From Pontibacillus litoralis JSM 072002 (GTDB taxonomy: Bacteria > Bacillota > Bacilli > Bacillales > BH030062): DNA of 64,000 bases. Numbering within the stretch: the first letter of the stretch is position 1; every line of letters starts with the position of its first letter. Below are positions 54,947 to 64,000 of this stretch, piece by piece. A program made the translations under genes and the position numbers. The stretch covers positions 62,001-126,000 of the forward strand of contig NZ_AVPG01000005.1 in NCBI RefSeq assembly GCF_000775615.1, given 5' to 3'. The notes beneath the pieces are model-generated. The model saw only the letters and a program-made list of their open reading frames with translations, was not told where the DNA came from and made no database searches.

Positions 54947-56986
54947 CTAACTTCTTTCATTTGTGTCATTTGGCCGTTCATCATTTAGTTTAAATATTTG
55001 AATAACATTCTCCAGCTGACTACTAGCGCTATTTAATTCTTCTGCTGAACTAGCAATTGTATTAAAAGCAGTCACTTGCTCTTCTGATGCTTTACTTACT
55101 TCTTCTGCTGATAATGCGGACTGCTGAGACGCTTCAGTTATATGCTGTACCGATTCCACTACTTCATCTTTAAATTGATTAATTACAGCAATACCTGTAG
55201 TTAAATCATCCATGGACTCAGAAATGTAATCCATTCTTTTAGCAATACTACGAAACGCTCGCTCTGTTTCTTGCACTGTTTTATCATGTTTAACAGAAAT
55301 TTCTTTCGTATTCTCCATTTCCTTCACCGCTGCTTGAGACTCTTGTTCTACACGATGAATCGTATCTGTTACTTGATTTGTAGCCGTAGATGTTTGTTCA
55401 GCTAACTTTCTAACTTCTTCTGCAACAACCGCAAATCCTTTTCCATGTTCACCAGCTCTAGCGGCTTCAATACTTGCATTTAACGCAAGTAAATTCGTTT
55501 GATCAGAAATAGCATGAATGGTATCAATAATATGTTCAATGGCTTGCACTTCGTTAGATAAACTAATGATGACATTACTAACAGCTGTAATAACTTGGTT
55601 ATACTGCTCTGTTTGTTCTTGAAGAATATCCATTTGACGTAAGCCTAGTTCGTTCTTTTCTTTACTTTCAATGGATAGTTTGTTGATATTTTCTACTCGT
55701 TCATTAAATTGTTCTAATTGCTCTGACAAAGAAACGGTTTTCTCTTTTGTAGTTGTGGCTTCTTCTGCTGATTGAGCTACTTGAATCGAAATCTGCCCAA
55801 CAGCTGAAGAAACTTCTTGGCTTGATGCAGTCGTTTCCTCTGCTACTGCACTATAATTTTCTGCAGAACTAGCTACATGAAGAGCGGATTGACGGACTGT
55901 TTCGATGAGCTTTTTCATATTGGCTACCATTTGATTAAAATGATCTGCCAACTGACCAATTTCATCTTGACTCATTTTTTCTATTTGAACGGTTAAATCT
56001 CCTGAAGCCACTTTATTCACTTGTTCACTTAATGACGTAATTGGTTTGGCCACATGATTGGCAATGACGAACGCAATTACTACAGCAATACCAATCACTA
56101 TTATACTAACAAGACCCGTTACAGACCCAATCCCTTTCATACTAGAAGCAATATAAGATTCGTCAACAAATTCAACTACTTTCCAACCAGTTGAATCAAT
56201 CGTTTGGTACGATACGTATTGCCCGTTATGATGAAATTGTCCTGATTCATTCGTAAATAATAATTGTGCTAACGCTTTATCTTCAATGGCTGTATTCGAT
56301 TCTTCGCTCTGCGTACTAGATATCACTTTCGATTGATTATCCATTTGCTGCACAATCCATAATTTACTTTTCTCAGTAGTAGCGTACGTTGCCATTTGAT
56401 CTGCTAAGTGTTGTAAGGATATATCAATTGCCATGACACCACTCAGCTGGCCATCTTTCTCAACAGACATGGACGCTGTTACCATTGGAATATCCGTCGT
56501 GCTATCTATGTACGGATCAGACCAAACCACTTCCCCTTTACTTGCTACCGCTTGTTGATACCACTCTTGATCAGTTGCTATCCACTCCTTTTGTTTGGCT
56601 AACTCTTGTGTAGAATCAGGCCATGTGACTAACTTCTTATTATCTAATAACACTCGTTCTGGACCGAAATATGTAAATACTGCTTCTGGATGATTTTCCT
56701 GAAAAGATTTAAATAATTGCATCGTGGATTTGTAATACGCTTCAGAATCTCGTACAACGTTTTGAACCATATCTACATTCGAATACGTCTCAATGGATTC
56801 ACTAAACTTCCCCATAAATTGCCCAATTGTATCACTTAAGTGAGAAACAGAATGATCAATAGAGGACTTTATTTGCTTTTCAGACACTTTCATTCCATAC
56901 CAATAATTTGCAACTCCTACAAATAGCACTATTATAACAGCAAATCCGATGAAATAAGTAAGCCATTTACCTTTAATCGATTTCAC
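54947..56986 (-). CDS. methyl-accepting chemotaxis protein
   Basis: 679 residues. Membrane helix near 12-30, a double-Cache-type sensor outside the cell to about 280 ([20 protein letters not shown]), a second helix, a HAMP domain ([20 protein letters not shown]) and the signalling hairpin with [20 protein letters not shown] and [13 protein letters not shown]. The GTG at 56986 is better spaced from GGGAGG than the ATG 6 bases upstream. A terminator upstream (57031-57062) separates it from the riboswitch-linked ORF. Confidence 0.9.
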   Translation of the reverse strand: MKSIKGKWLTYFIGFAVIIVLFVGVANYWYGMKVSEKQIKSSIDHSVSHLSDTIGQFMGKFSESIETYSNVDMVQNVVRDSEAYYKSTMQLFKSFQENHPEAVFTYFGPERVLLDNKKLVTWPDSTQELAKQKEWIATDQEWYQQAVASKGEVVWSDPYIDSTTDIPMVTASMSVEKDGQLSGVMAIDISLQHLADQMATYATTEKSKLWIVQQMDNQSKVISSTQSEESNTAIEDKALAQLLFTNESGQFHHNGQYVSYQTIDSTGWKVVEFVDESYIASSMKGIGSVTGLVSIIVIGIAVVIAFVIANHVAKPITSLSEQVNKVASGDLTVQIEKMSQDEIGQLADHFNQMVANMKKLIETVRQSALHVASSAENYSAVAEETTASSQEVSSAVGQISIQVAQSAEEATTTKEKTVSLSEQLEQFNERVENINKLSIESKEKNELGLRQMDILQEQTEQYNQVITAVSNVIISLSNEVQAIEHIIDTIHAISDQTNLLALNASIEAARAGEHGKGFAVVAEEVRKLAEQTSTATNQVTDTIHRVEQESQAAVKEMENTKEISVKHDKTVQETERAFRSIAKRMDYISESMDDLTTGIAVINQFKDEVVESVQHITEASQQSALSAEEVSKASEEQVTAFNTIASSAEELNSASSQLENVIQIFKLNDERPNDTNERS

Positions 56987-57030
56987 GTACATTCCTCCCT
57001 CATTTTTGTTAAAAAATTACGTTCCCAGCT

Positions 57031-57062
57031 AAAAAAAGAACCTTACGCTACAAGAACGTAAG
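57031..57062 (-). terminator. terminator between the riboswitch-linked ORF and the chemotaxis gene
   Basis: Minus strand CCTTACG/CGTAAGG stem, 8-base loop, then TTCTTTTTTT. Confidence 0.88.
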
Positions 57063-57076
57063 GCCACAAGTGAATT

Positions 57077-57283
57077 TTAAGGGGAAATCACTCGAAAAAA
57101 CTCAAAGTCTCCAATTTCACCAATTGGATGCACATTAGAAAACTGTGTCCTACAAAAAGGACGATTGGTCTCCATAATCATTTCATTCTGTACAGGAGAA
57201 GCTAAGATAATCTCTTCTTTTGGAAACATGTATGGCTGATCAAAAAATTTATAGACGTTCCAAAAGATAGATACTTTTTTCAC
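57077..57283 (-). CDS. small ORF downstream of a c-di-GMP riboswitch (up to 68 aa)
   Basis: Frame MKKVSIFWNVYKFFDQ ... EFFRVISP from a GTG at 57283, or MFPKEEIILASPVQ from an ATG at 57227. The ribosome site is poor for either start (AGGTG overlaps the GTG). No membrane segment or known motif. It is the only frame between the aptamer and the terminator. It could be a real small protein or a fragment. Confidence 0.45.
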   Translation of the reverse strand: MKKVSIFWNVYKFFDQPYMFPKEEIILASPVQNEMIMETNRPFCRTQFSNVHPIGEIGDFEFFRVISP

Positions 57284-57351
57284 CTATACATGAAAAAACG
57301 TTATCATGACCGACCGAAAGTGGGTTTCAACATTATTCACCCGTCATCTTT

Positions 57352-57441
57352 CGGAAACTGGCTAGCATAGACAATAACCACTTTGCCCTTAGCCCCTAAA
57401 GTTTTGCGTCCCTAACTTTCATTAGGTTTGCCTTTATCGAG
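57352..57441 (-). promoter_or_regulatory. c-di-GMP-I (GEMM) riboswitch
   Basis: Minus strand shows the signature elements in order: GATAAAGGCAAACC (57438-57425), AGGGACGCAAAAC (57413-57401), and ATGCTAGCCAGTTTCCG (57368-57352). These are the conserved ligand pocket and tetraloop/receptor parts of the class. A 5' hairpin (GATTCAAC/GTTGAATC, 57441-57473) precedes it. The expression platform is unresolved: CCGAAAG can pair with CTTTCGG 30 bases on, and a T6 run follows at about 57293-57298. Confidence 0.92.
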
Positions 57442-57484
57442 ATTCAACAGAGTGTTCAATGTAACGTTGAATCTGATTAACTTG

Positions 57485-57493
57485 ATTATACCA
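57485..57493 (-). promoter_or_regulatory. extended -10 promoter of the riboswitch transcript
   Basis: Minus strand TGGTATAAT, about 45 bases before the aptamer; no clear -35. Confidence 0.6.
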
Positions 57494-57541
57494 CATAGGT
57501 AAGCTATAAGGCATGGTTATTTTTTACTATATTTTATTTTT

Positions 57542-58747
57542 TTATTCGTTCGCTTGTTCTAATACCTTTCGCCTAAATGGCTGTTTCGTTCTATACGTAA
57601 TTATTCGCCATAGCCATTCGATAGGACCAAACTGAAAATGCTGTAACCACCAATAGCTCCCATACACTTGCAAGCTATACACAAGCACGACAATCACTAC
57701 ACTCATTAAAGGGGATACATCGCCATACCAGCCGAAACCAATAGAATAAAACAAGAAAAAACAAATGATAGATTGTAAGATGTAATTGCTTAACGACAAT
57801 CTTCCGACATAAGTAAACGGTTTAAAAAACTTATGAATCATTCGTTTCTGGAACAATAACGTCACAGATAGGATATAGAATATGGCACTAGCAGATCCAC
57901 CTATACTATCTTGCAAACTATATTGAAACCACTCTGGATTCCCAAAAAAGTATGGGACGATTTTGAACGAAACAAAGAAAAGAAACGATACGCCCCACAA
58001 CTTTCGTAACATCGGAGCATGGGTATCAACATCGTGAAGCAAGCGTTTTTTACAGAAGTACATGCCTAACAAAAACATTGGTAGCAAGGTAAACGTTTGT
58101 AAAATCCAGCTAAACAGATTTCCATTTGCGTACAACCAATCGTGGCGGACTTGCCCTAACACTTCACCAAGCGTTCCAGACTGATACGCCATAATAGCTT
58201 GTACAATCTCTTCTTCATTCACAAAGGATAAATAGTCCTTCGCCGCAAATAGAGCGCCCCCAATCCAGATGGCATATACAGTTAATAAACCGAAAGCCCA
58301 TCGCACCATTGTCTTTGCTTCTCGTTCAAAGAACAAAAACAACCAAAAGCCAATAACTCCATAGGTAAATAAAATATCTCCATGCCATAAAAACAGCCCG
58401 TGCAGGAGGCCGAAGCAAAGTAAAGCAACTAGCCTTCTAACGAGGATTTTCTTATACGTCCAACCGTATCCTTTATCAATTAGGCGTTCTTTCATCATAT
58501 ACATCCCAAATCCGAACAAAAAAGAAAACAACGTATAAAAACTCGCTTGGAAAAACATATCAATAAAAGCTTGAATAGCATGACTTACATCACTATCCCA
58601 ATACACTTCTTCTCCACCGTACATAAAATAAGGCGCATTAAACGCTGGTACATTAACCATAAATATACCAAATATAGCCAATCCCCTTACTGCATCAATC
58701 CATTCTAATCGCTTTGAAGCTTGTAATGAAGTTGCGTGATGTCCCAT
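57542..58747 (-). CDS. DUF418 membrane protein (YeiB family)
   Basis: 401 residues with about ten membrane helices: DAVRGLAIFGIFMVNVPAF at the N-terminus, FLFGFGMYMMKERL, and the C-terminal DUF418 block beginning near RLSLSNYILQSIICFFLF and GPIEWLWRIITY. Related to acyltransferase-3-like proteins; function unknown. ATG 58747 follows AAGGAGGGG. Confidence 0.88.
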   Translation of the reverse strand: MGHHATSLQASKRLEWIDAVRGLAIFGIFMVNVPAFNAPYFMYGGEEVYWDSDVSHAIQAFIDMFFQASFYTLFSFLFGFGMYMMKERLIDKGYGWTYKKILVRRLVALLCFGLLHGLFLWHGDILFTYGVIGFWLFLFFEREAKTMVRWAFGLLTVYAIWIGGALFAAKDYLSFVNEEEIVQAIMAYQSGTLGEVLGQVRHDWLYANGNLFSWILQTFTLLPMFLLGMYFCKKRLLHDVDTHAPMLRKLWGVSFLFFVSFKIVPYFFGNPEWFQYSLQDSIGGSASAIFYILSVTLLFQKRMIHKFFKPFTYVGRLSLSNYILQSIICFFLFYSIGFGWYGDVSPLMSVVIVVLVYSLQVYGSYWWLQHFQFGPIEWLWRIITYRTKQPFRRKVLEQANE

Positions 58748-58801
58748 TCCACCCCTCCTTATCTCCTCCATTTACTCCTCAAGTTTATGCAAAAACCACG
58801 C

Positions 58802-58828
58802 ACCAACCTATCCTTTGTACATACACTA
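58802..58828 (+). promoter_or_regulatory. sigma-K promoter of the gerP operon
   Basis: AC at 58802-58803, 16-base spacer, CATACACTA at 58820-58828: a full match to AC-N16-CATANNNTA. The leader is then very short, with GAAGGAGG directly following. Confidence 0.8.
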
Positions 58829-58849
58829 CATGTGAAGGAGGTATGCCCT

Positions 58850-59078
58850 ATGCCCTGCGCAAGTTGGAGCAGTAAAAGTCATTAGTATATCTAATTCTAG
58901 CATATTTAATATCGGGGATGTGTATGCAATAGCACCAGAAAGCTCTGCCAAAACCTACGCCGGGGGCGGATCGTTTAATACGGGAGACGGCATATCCATC
59001 GACTTATCCAATTCCATTACGTATGTCCAAGATCAAGATTCTGTTGATCAACCGACGATCGTCAACGAAAACGTTTAA
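58850..59078 (+). pseudogene. gerPA: gerPA with a one-base frameshift at the start
   Basis: The frame VGAVKVISISNSSIFNIGD ... GSFNTGDGIS ... DQPTIVNENV is a normal GerPA/GerPF-family protein (about 75 residues), but no start codon exists in it. ATG 58850, well placed 8 bases after GGAGG, reads CCC TGC GCA and soon stops; removing one C gives the expected MPAQVGAVKV. The length from ATG to stop is 229 bases, one more than a multiple of 3. The heptamer TATGCCC is tandemly doubled just here (58842-58855). Either a true lesion or a base-call error. Confidence 0.85.
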
Positions 59079-59089
59079 GGGGGATAAGG

Positions 59090-59287
59090 ATGAACTACAC
59101 CATTTATCAAACGATTTCTATTCATTCATTTAAAGTTGGATCGGTTAGTAACTCTTCTGTATTACAAATTGGCAGTGCTGGAGTCATTCAATCGCAGTCA
59201 AGCTTTTATAATACGGGAGGGTTTGTAGAACCCGCAGAGAAAGCAGAAGCCATTGAGCAACCACCGTTTGTACCATTAGCTTATTAA
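59090..59287 (+). CDS. gerPB: spore germination protein GerPB
   Basis: 65 residues; MNYTIYQTISIHSFKVGSVS then SSVLQIGSAGVIQSQSSFYN, the GerPB pattern, and a Pro-rich tail. Needed with its neighbours for nutrient germinants to pass the spore coat. GGGGGATAAGG precedes the ATG. 11 bases after gerPA. Confidence 0.88.
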   Translation: MNYTIYQTISIHSFKVGSVSNSSVLQIGSAGVIQSQSSFYNTGGFVEPAEKAEAIEQPPFVPLAY

Positions 59288-59354
59288 CTACGCACAGCAT
59301 TGAAATGCGATTCATATACTACCATAGACCAATGCCTAGAAAGGGGAGTGAACC

Positions 59355-59951
59355 GTGAACCAACACCAAGCTTGGAATGATTACATCCAGCATTTAAATA
59401 ATAGAGTGGAACAACAAGCAGAAAAAATAAAATCGCTAGAAACACGATTAGAAAAATTGGAAGCAGAAATGGAAGTTACACAACAGCCGACTTCGAATAT
59501 CGAAAAAATTGAATATAAGTTTGACCAATTAAAGATTGAAACGTTAGAAGGAACACTGAATATAGGCTTCACCCCGGGGAACGGCATTGGTATAGAGGAT
59601 GTTTCCATACCGCAACAACAGTCTTCACCAACGAAATCGAATACTGCCCAATCGGTTAAAGACAACATTGTGAAAGAATTGAGTGATTATTTAACAAATG
59701 AAGGGCCAAAACATTTACAATCTATTGCTAGACAATATAACAAAGAGATTGATGCTACTTATGAACAGTTCATTTTACAAGATATTCAAAAGCAACTGGG
59801 GAATCGAGTGACGCATTACATGGAACAGTTGTCACGACAAAATGATGTTGCCGAAGAGAAACATTACAGGAACATTGTGGAGCAAATTAAGCAAGAAATA
59901 AATCAATCTTTGCATCAATTTATGCAAAATAAAGGAGATGGGAATGTATGA
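59355..59951 (+). CDS. gerPC: spore germination protein GerPC
   Basis: 198 residues. N-terminal coiled coil at about 10-45 (LNNRVEQQAEKIKSLETRLE), then the IEYKFDQLKIETLEGTLNIG core and a helical C-terminus. Start GTG after AAAGGGGAG. Role as for the operon. Confidence 0.88.
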   Translation: MNQHQAWNDYIQHLNNRVEQQAEKIKSLETRLEKLEAEMEVTQQPTSNIEKIEYKFDQLKIETLEGTLNIGFTPGNGIGIEDVSIPQQQSSPTKSNTAQSVKDNIVKELSDYLTNEGPKHLQSIARQYNKEIDATYEQFILQDIQKQLGNRVTHYMEQLSRQNDVAEEKHYRNIVEQIKQEINQSLHQFMQNKGDGNV

Positions 59952-60145
59952 TGTTTGAAGTACACAACTGCCAATTGCAAATAGGCAATGTAAAAATAGA
60001 CGCCATTTCTTCTTCTTCTACTTTTTTGATTGGGGATAATGAGCAGATGGCTCTTTCCTCTATCTTTGACACTCCACCAGAATCAATCATTATAACCCCT
60101 TTCGTGCCACTCGGGCGTAATGGTGAGAGTGCAACACATGGATAA
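59948..60145 (+). CDS. gerPD: spore germination protein GerPD
   Basis: 65 residues; FEVHNCQLQIGNVKIDAISS, SSTFLIGDNEQMALSS, ending near FVPLGRNGES. It resembles GerPB/GerPE in the (S)SxFxIGD repeat. Overlaps gerPC by 4 bases. Confidence 0.88.
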   Translation: MMFEVHNCQLQIGNVKIDAISSSSTFLIGDNEQMALSSIFDTPPESIIITPFVPLGRNGESATHG

Positions 60146-60503
60146 GCGTACGTCTAGAGTGAAGCAAGCGAAAGTTATTTCTCTTTTGAATAGTGCCATT
60201 TTCGAAATTGGTGATGGTGCGGAAGCAAACCTTCAATCTAAAGCTCTTGCCATCCAAAAAGAAGGAGCAACATTTACTGGGGAGGAATTTTCTTTCTCAG
60301 ACTTTGATTTATTTAAAATCGAGCTTCCTCAATTCAAAACACAACCTGCTATTGAACAAAACCATCTCCAACAGTCTCCTTATATTGATGTTGAAAATGT
60401 TGAAATAATTGGGGTTGCTTCTTCTAGTTTATTTCAAATTGGTAGTTTAGAATCGATAGAAAGTGAATCGCGAATTAAACATTTTCGTATTTTAAGAGAA
60501 TGA
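60138..60503 (+). CDS. gerPE: spore germination protein GerPE
   Basis: 121 residues with two copies of the SxxFxIG(D/S) pattern: LLNSAIFEIGDGAEAN near the start and VASSSLFQIGSLESIES near the end. ATG 60138 is 8 bases after GGTGAGAG and overlaps the gerPD end by 8 bases; the upstream in-frame GTG at 60120 lacks such a site. Confidence 0.88.
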   Translation: MDKRTSRVKQAKVISLLNSAIFEIGDGAEANLQSKALAIQKEGATFTGEEFSFSDFDLFKIELPQFKTQPAIEQNHLQQSPYIDVENVEIIGVASSSLFQIGSLESIESESRIKHFRILRE

Positions 60504-60568
60504 GAACATTGATTGGATCGATGCATAGACTATATAAAACGTAGCATCGGAACAGGTAGGTGAAGCAT

Positions 60569-60784
60569 ATGCCTTCGATTGTCGGACCAATTAAAATCAA
60601 TAGCGTCGGTGGGGGCGTCATTAATTTCGGCGATTCCTTTTATATCTCCCCTAAATCCTCATCAAAATCAAACACGGGGTCTGGGAGTGGTAATACCGGG
60701 GATTTCATTAACACGAATAACGGATTTAGTACATCGAATCCAATTGATCCTGACGCACTTGATCAACCAAACCTTTCCACATAG
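60569..60784 (+). CDS. gerPF: spore germination protein GerPF
   Basis: 71 residues; MPSIVGPIKINSVGGGVINF, then SFYISPKSSSKSNTGSGSG and GDFINTNNGFS, a classical GerPA/GerPF protein. As the only intact member of this subfamily here, it might partly stand in for gerPA. Ends the operon. Confidence 0.9.
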   Translation: MPSIVGPIKINSVGGGVINFGDSFYISPKSSSKSNTGSGSGNTGDFINTNNGFSTSNPIDPDALDQPNLST

Positions 60785-60788
60785 CACG

Positions 60789-60820
60789 CAACCTCGCATT
60801 AATGGCGAGGTTGTCGTTTT
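60789..60820 (+). terminator. terminator of the gerP operon
   Basis: CAACCTCGC/GCGAGGTTG 9-bp stem, 7-base loop, TCGTTTTA. Confidence 0.85.
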
Positions 60821-60847
60821 ACGTGGAAACATGCATGAACTCCTCCC

Positions 60848-60880
60848 AAAAAAAGAGCACCTATTAAAGATGCTCTTTTT
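60848..60880 (-). terminator. terminator of addA
   Basis: AAAGAGCA/TGCTCTTT stem with T runs on both sides. Confidence 0.85.
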
Positions 60881-60885
60881 ACTAG

Positions 60886-63800
60886 TTACTCAACACGAAT
60901 GATACAAGGACCATTAAAGTAATATAAATATTTCTCTTGTACAGGCTTACGCCAAATGCGCTCTAATGCTTCTGCATATAATGATAGTTGCGTTTGATAT
61001 CGCTTCATTAGCTTCACTTCCATTAATTCATCCACTGGTTCCGTAATCTGATCCGATTTATAGTCAACAATGATATATCCTGTTTCATGCGGAATAATGC
61101 AGTCGATGACACCTTGAATGAATACTTTCTCTTCTGTTTCTTCCTTCCAATCTGCATACACTTCATTTGCTGGTAAGGCTAGTGTAAATGGTACTTCTCG
61201 ATATATTCGATCCGCTGCTATGAAACGAGCTCCAAGCTTTGTTTCGTAGAAGGCTTGAATCGCTAGTATATCAATAGCGTCCGCTTGATCCCTTGTAATA
61301 AACTCTTTTTCTACTAACTGCTCCACATATTCAGCAACCTCATTTACCGTTAGCACACGTTCAAACGGTAAATGCTGCATCACTGCGTGCATGGCTGTCC
61401 CTTTTTCAGCAGCTGTTAATCGCTGGTTCTCTTGCATAAAGCGCGGGCGCTGAAGCTTCGGCTGTTGTTTAGCTATTAAAGTATTAGCGCTATATTCATC
61501 TGCTACTTCTCGTTGACGCTTCAATTCAGTGACAGATTGTTTCGCACGATGATGAATCGCTTTTTGATATAGGTATTGGTACGATAACCTTCGATTTACT
61601 TCTTCCTTTTCGTCCTGATTAAGATGTAATGGTTGCCATTGCTTAATTGCTTGCTCTAATACCTCATGATCTTGTGCATCAATTCCGTCCATTCGCAAGT
61701 AATCTGTCGCTTTTGTCGTCGTAATACGCCAGTTTGATTCATCTTCAAATATAGCTTTATCTATATTTGGTATCGGTAATTCTTCTCGCAATAATTCCCC
61801 ATGTTTATGACGAATTAACGCTGGCGCAACCCAATCAACATAACTTTTGCATTGTAATCGATAAGAAGCTGGCAACACCCATTCACCGTGATCCATCCAT
61901 TTTTTCCATTCTTTATTTTTCTTCTCCAACGAGGCGACTGTACCAATCATGACTAGCTTTTCTTTAGCCCTAGTTAACGCCACATATAATACACGCATCT
62001 CTTCAGCGAGCATTTCTCGATGCTTCTCTTTTTGTAATGCATGGTACATAAGGGTTGGGTACATGATTCGTTTCTCTGGGTCAATATATTTCGTTGCAAA
62101 TCCTAAATCTTTGTGTAATAAATAGCGGCTCTTTAAATCTCGATCATTGAATTGCTTATCCATGCCGCCTACTATCACAACGGGAAATTCTAACCCCTTA
62201 CTTTTATGAATCGTCATAATTCTTACGACATCTTCTTGCTCTCCTAACGCTCGAGCCGCTCCTAAATCATCTCCTCGCTCTTCCATTCGTTCTATAAAAC
62301 GAAGAAAGCGGAAAAGTCCTCGGAACGAAGTCGCTTCATAAGAACGAGCTCTGTCATACAACGCTCGTAAGTTTGCTTGACGTTGTCTGCCACCAGCAAT
62401 TCCACCGATAAAATCGTAATATCCCGTTTCTCGATACATTTGCCAAATCAATTCAGATAGTGAACCTTGTCTAGCTCTTCCTCTCCACCTATCTAATTGA
62501 TTTAAGAAATGCTCTACTTTTTGAATAATTGATGTATCTTCACCAAATCGGCGATACAATTTCAATGCCTCATAAAAATTCTCTCTAGTCGTAGAGGCTG
62601 TACGATTGTTAGAAGCAACTAAACGAATCGTAGCTAATTCTTCCTCATTTAACCCAACAATTGGTGAACGCAACACAGCTGCAAGCGGAATATCTTGCTG
62701 CGGATTATCGACTACCTTTAACAAACTGAGCATAATTTTAATTTCAATCGCTTCGAAATATCCAGAAGCAAGTTCGGCATAAACTGGAATGCCTTGCTGC
62801 TTTAGCTCCTCGACAATCGTTGGTGCCCAAGTCATAGACCGTTGCAAAATAACGATGTCACGATATTGCAAGCTTCGTTTCATTCCTGTGCCTTTGTCCA
62901 CAACTTGTAATGCCGGCTTCTCCTCATGCCCTAGCCATTCTTTTATTTTAGTAACATACGCCCTTGCTTCTATTTGTGCTTTCTCTAAATCTTGCAGTCC
63001 TTCTTCATCTTCAATTGATGACTCATCCCCAGATTCTCGGTCAATAATAACAAGCTCGGCTTCCGCATCATTCGAAGGTACTTCATCGTAAATCGTATTG
63101 CTATAAATAAGCTCTGCATCTTTGTCATACGTCATCTCCCCTACTTCTTCATCGAGAATTTGACGGAAGATATAGTTCGTACCTGCTAATACTTCATGAC
63201 GACTACGGAAGTTACGTGCTAAGTCAATCCGTTCAGCTGGGTGACTTTCTTCAGCAAATTGTTTGTACTTAGCTAAAAACAAAGACGGCTCAGCATGACG
63301 GAAACGGTATATACTTTGTTTCACGTCACCAACCATGAAGACATCTCCACCAGCTTCACCTGAAATAAGACGGATAATCGTTTCTTGAACAAGGTTTGTA
63401 TCTTGATATTCATCGACTAGTAATTCAGTAAACTGTCTTTGATACCCTTTCGCTACTTCAGAAGGAATAATGTTGTCTGGCGTTGATTGTTCATCCATTA
63501 ATAGCTGTAAACAGAAATGCTCCAAATCTGCAAAATCGACAAGTGCTTGCTCCTTTTTCTTCTGCTGGTATCGTCTATGGAACTCCTTCACTAGTTCCAT
63601 CAGCTTTGCAACAACAGGAGCTAACGTTCGCATATCTTGTATATGTGCCGGCAATGAACGAGAAAGCCACCCTTGAGCTAACTTCTGCCAGCGTTTCTTA
63701 TAACTTTCACGTAATGCTTTCACAGCTTCTTTCTTATCTTCACTACAATCTGATTTCTTCGAAGACAAACGCTTTAAACTTGCTGATTGTTCCATAAACG

Positions 63801-64000
63801 TCTGCAAATCATGCCAAGAAAGCGTAAGGTGTGCAAGTGCTTGTTGAAAACGTTCCTTATCATCATCAATCGCTTCCGCATACTGATATGGCCCATCACT
63901 TTCTCTTGTAATGTGCAGTGCTTGTTCTGCATCAGTTAACATCGATTGCAGCTGACTCTTTACTTCTTTCTTTAGTTGCGTGAGCCATGGAAAATCAGCT
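60886..64000 (-). CDS. addA: ATP-dependent helicase/nuclease subunit A (N-terminus cut by window edge)
   Basis: The frame stays open to the right edge, giving about 1037 of the roughly 1240 residues expected; the Walker A region is outside. Seen here: helicase motif II LLVDEYQDTNLVQET, motif III VGDVKQSIYRFRHAEP, motif VI LYVALTRAKEKLVM, and a C-terminal RecB-type nuclease with GVIDCI and IVDYKSDQI. With AddB it resects double-strand breaks to Chi for recombination. addB would lie beyond the edge. Confidence 0.95.
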   Translation of the reverse strand, partial: ADFPWLTQLKKEVKSQLQSMLTDAEQALHITRESDGPYQYAEAIDDDKERFQQALAHLTLSWHDLQTFMEQSASLKRLSSKKSDCSEDKKEAVKALRESYKKRWQKLAQGWLSRSLPAHIQDMRTLAPVVAKLMELVKEFHRRYQQKKKEQALVDFADLEHFCLQLLMDEQSTPDNIIPSEVAKGYQRQFTELLVDEYQDTNLVQETIIRLISGEAGGDVFMVGDVKQSIYRFRHAEPSLFLAKYKQFAEESHPAERIDLARNFRSRHEVLAGTNYIFRQILDEEVGEMTYDKDAELIYSNTIYDEVPSNDAEAELVIIDRESGDESSIEDEEGLQDLEKAQIEARAYVTKIKEWLGHEEKPALQVVDKGTGMKRSLQYRDIVILQRSMTWAPTIVEELKQQGIPVYAELASGYFEAIEIKIMLSLLKVVDNPQQDIPLAAVLRSPIVGLNEEELATIRLVASNNRTASTTRENFYEALKLYRRFGEDTSIIQKVEHFLNQLDRWRGRARQGSLSELIWQMYRETGYYDFIGGIAGGRQRQANLRALYDRARSYEATSFRGLFRFLRFIERMEERGDDLGAARALGEQEDVVRIMTIHKSKGLEFPVVIVGGMDKQFNDRDLKSRYLLHKDLGFATKYIDPEKRIMYPTLMYHALQKEKHREMLAEEMRVLYVALTRAKEKLVMIGTVASLEKKNKEWKKWMDHGEWVLPASYRLQCKSYVDWVAPALIRHKHGELLREELPIPNIDKAIFEDESNWRITTTKATDYLRMDGIDAQDHEVLEQAIKQWQPLHLNQDEKEEVNRRLSYQYLYQKAIHHRAKQSVTELKRQREVADEYSANTLIAKQQPKLQRPRFMQENQRLTAAEKGTAMHAVMQHLPFERVLTVNEVAEYVEQLVEKEFITRDQADAIDILAIQAFYETKLGARFIAADRIYREVPFTLALPANEVYADWKEETEEKVFIQGVIDCIIPHETGYIIVDYKSDQITEPVDELMEVKLMKRYQTQLSLYAEALERIWRKPVQEKYLYYFNGPCIIRVE

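Overview
The window comes from the chromosome of an endospore-forming, low-GC member of the Bacillaceae. Evidence: a gerPA-F spore-coat permeability operon behind a sigma-K-type promoter, an sspL spore protein gene, the yitU/yitV/yitW and yisL/asnO gene groups known from Bacillus, addA, a T-box leader and consistently strong AGGAGG ribosome sites. I cannot name the species. No tRNA, rRNA, intact transposon, prophage or CRISPR array is visible.

Layout: (1) 1-5230, housekeeping: a cut MMPL exporter, yitW, yitV, yitU, three small genes and a LysR regulator. (2) 5282-16030, a minus-strand catabolic cluster: two-subunit E1, E2 and E3 of a 2-oxo-acid dehydrogenase, branched-chain amino acid dehydrogenase, a lone EIIC-type membrane protein, phosphate butyryltransferase, butyrate kinase and a ketopantoate-reductase-like enzyme. 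It should convert Leu/Val/Ile through acyl-CoA to acyl-phosphate and acid plus ATP. (3) 16185-23858: HAD phosphatase, a phosphonate-type ABC importer (phnD-C-E-E), small proteins, YitT and DegV proteins, and a DUF3941 mini-gene. (4) 23896-32992, a minus-strand acid-uptake operon: TetR regulator, acyl-CoA ligase, MaoC hydratase, KAS III-like enzyme, a five-component Liv-type ABC importer and a decayed alpha/beta hydrolase. (5) 33173-36465: CoA-disulfide reductase/rhodanese under a CsoR/CstR-type operator, sspL, a DUF4349 lipoprotein and a YppF-like protein. (6) 36514-44922: a 20-bp-period repeat tract, an orphan T-box leader, GH31 alpha-glucosidase, a GH13 protein without its catalytic residues, asparagine synthetase, a probable Fur-controlled small RNA, yisL and rocD. 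(7) 44937-53942, a nine-gene sugar operon: ABC importer without ATPase, LacI regulator, ThuA, two Gfo/Idh dehydrogenases, a sugar isomerase/epimerase and a YesL-like protein, interrupted by a 170-bp intergenic repeat. (8) 54042-64000: an SDR, a chemotaxis receptor, a c-di-GMP-I riboswitch with a small ORF, a DUF418 protein, the gerP operon (gerPA frameshifted at its start) and most of addA.

The most unusual signals are regulatory and non-coding: the FsrA-like small RNA at 42957-43050, two mini-genes whose ribosome sites are buried in hairpins that also contain forespore-like promoters (23681-23735 and 34893-34945), the riboswitch placed before a tiny unknown ORF, the orphan T-box, and the catalytically dead membrane-anchored amylase homologue.
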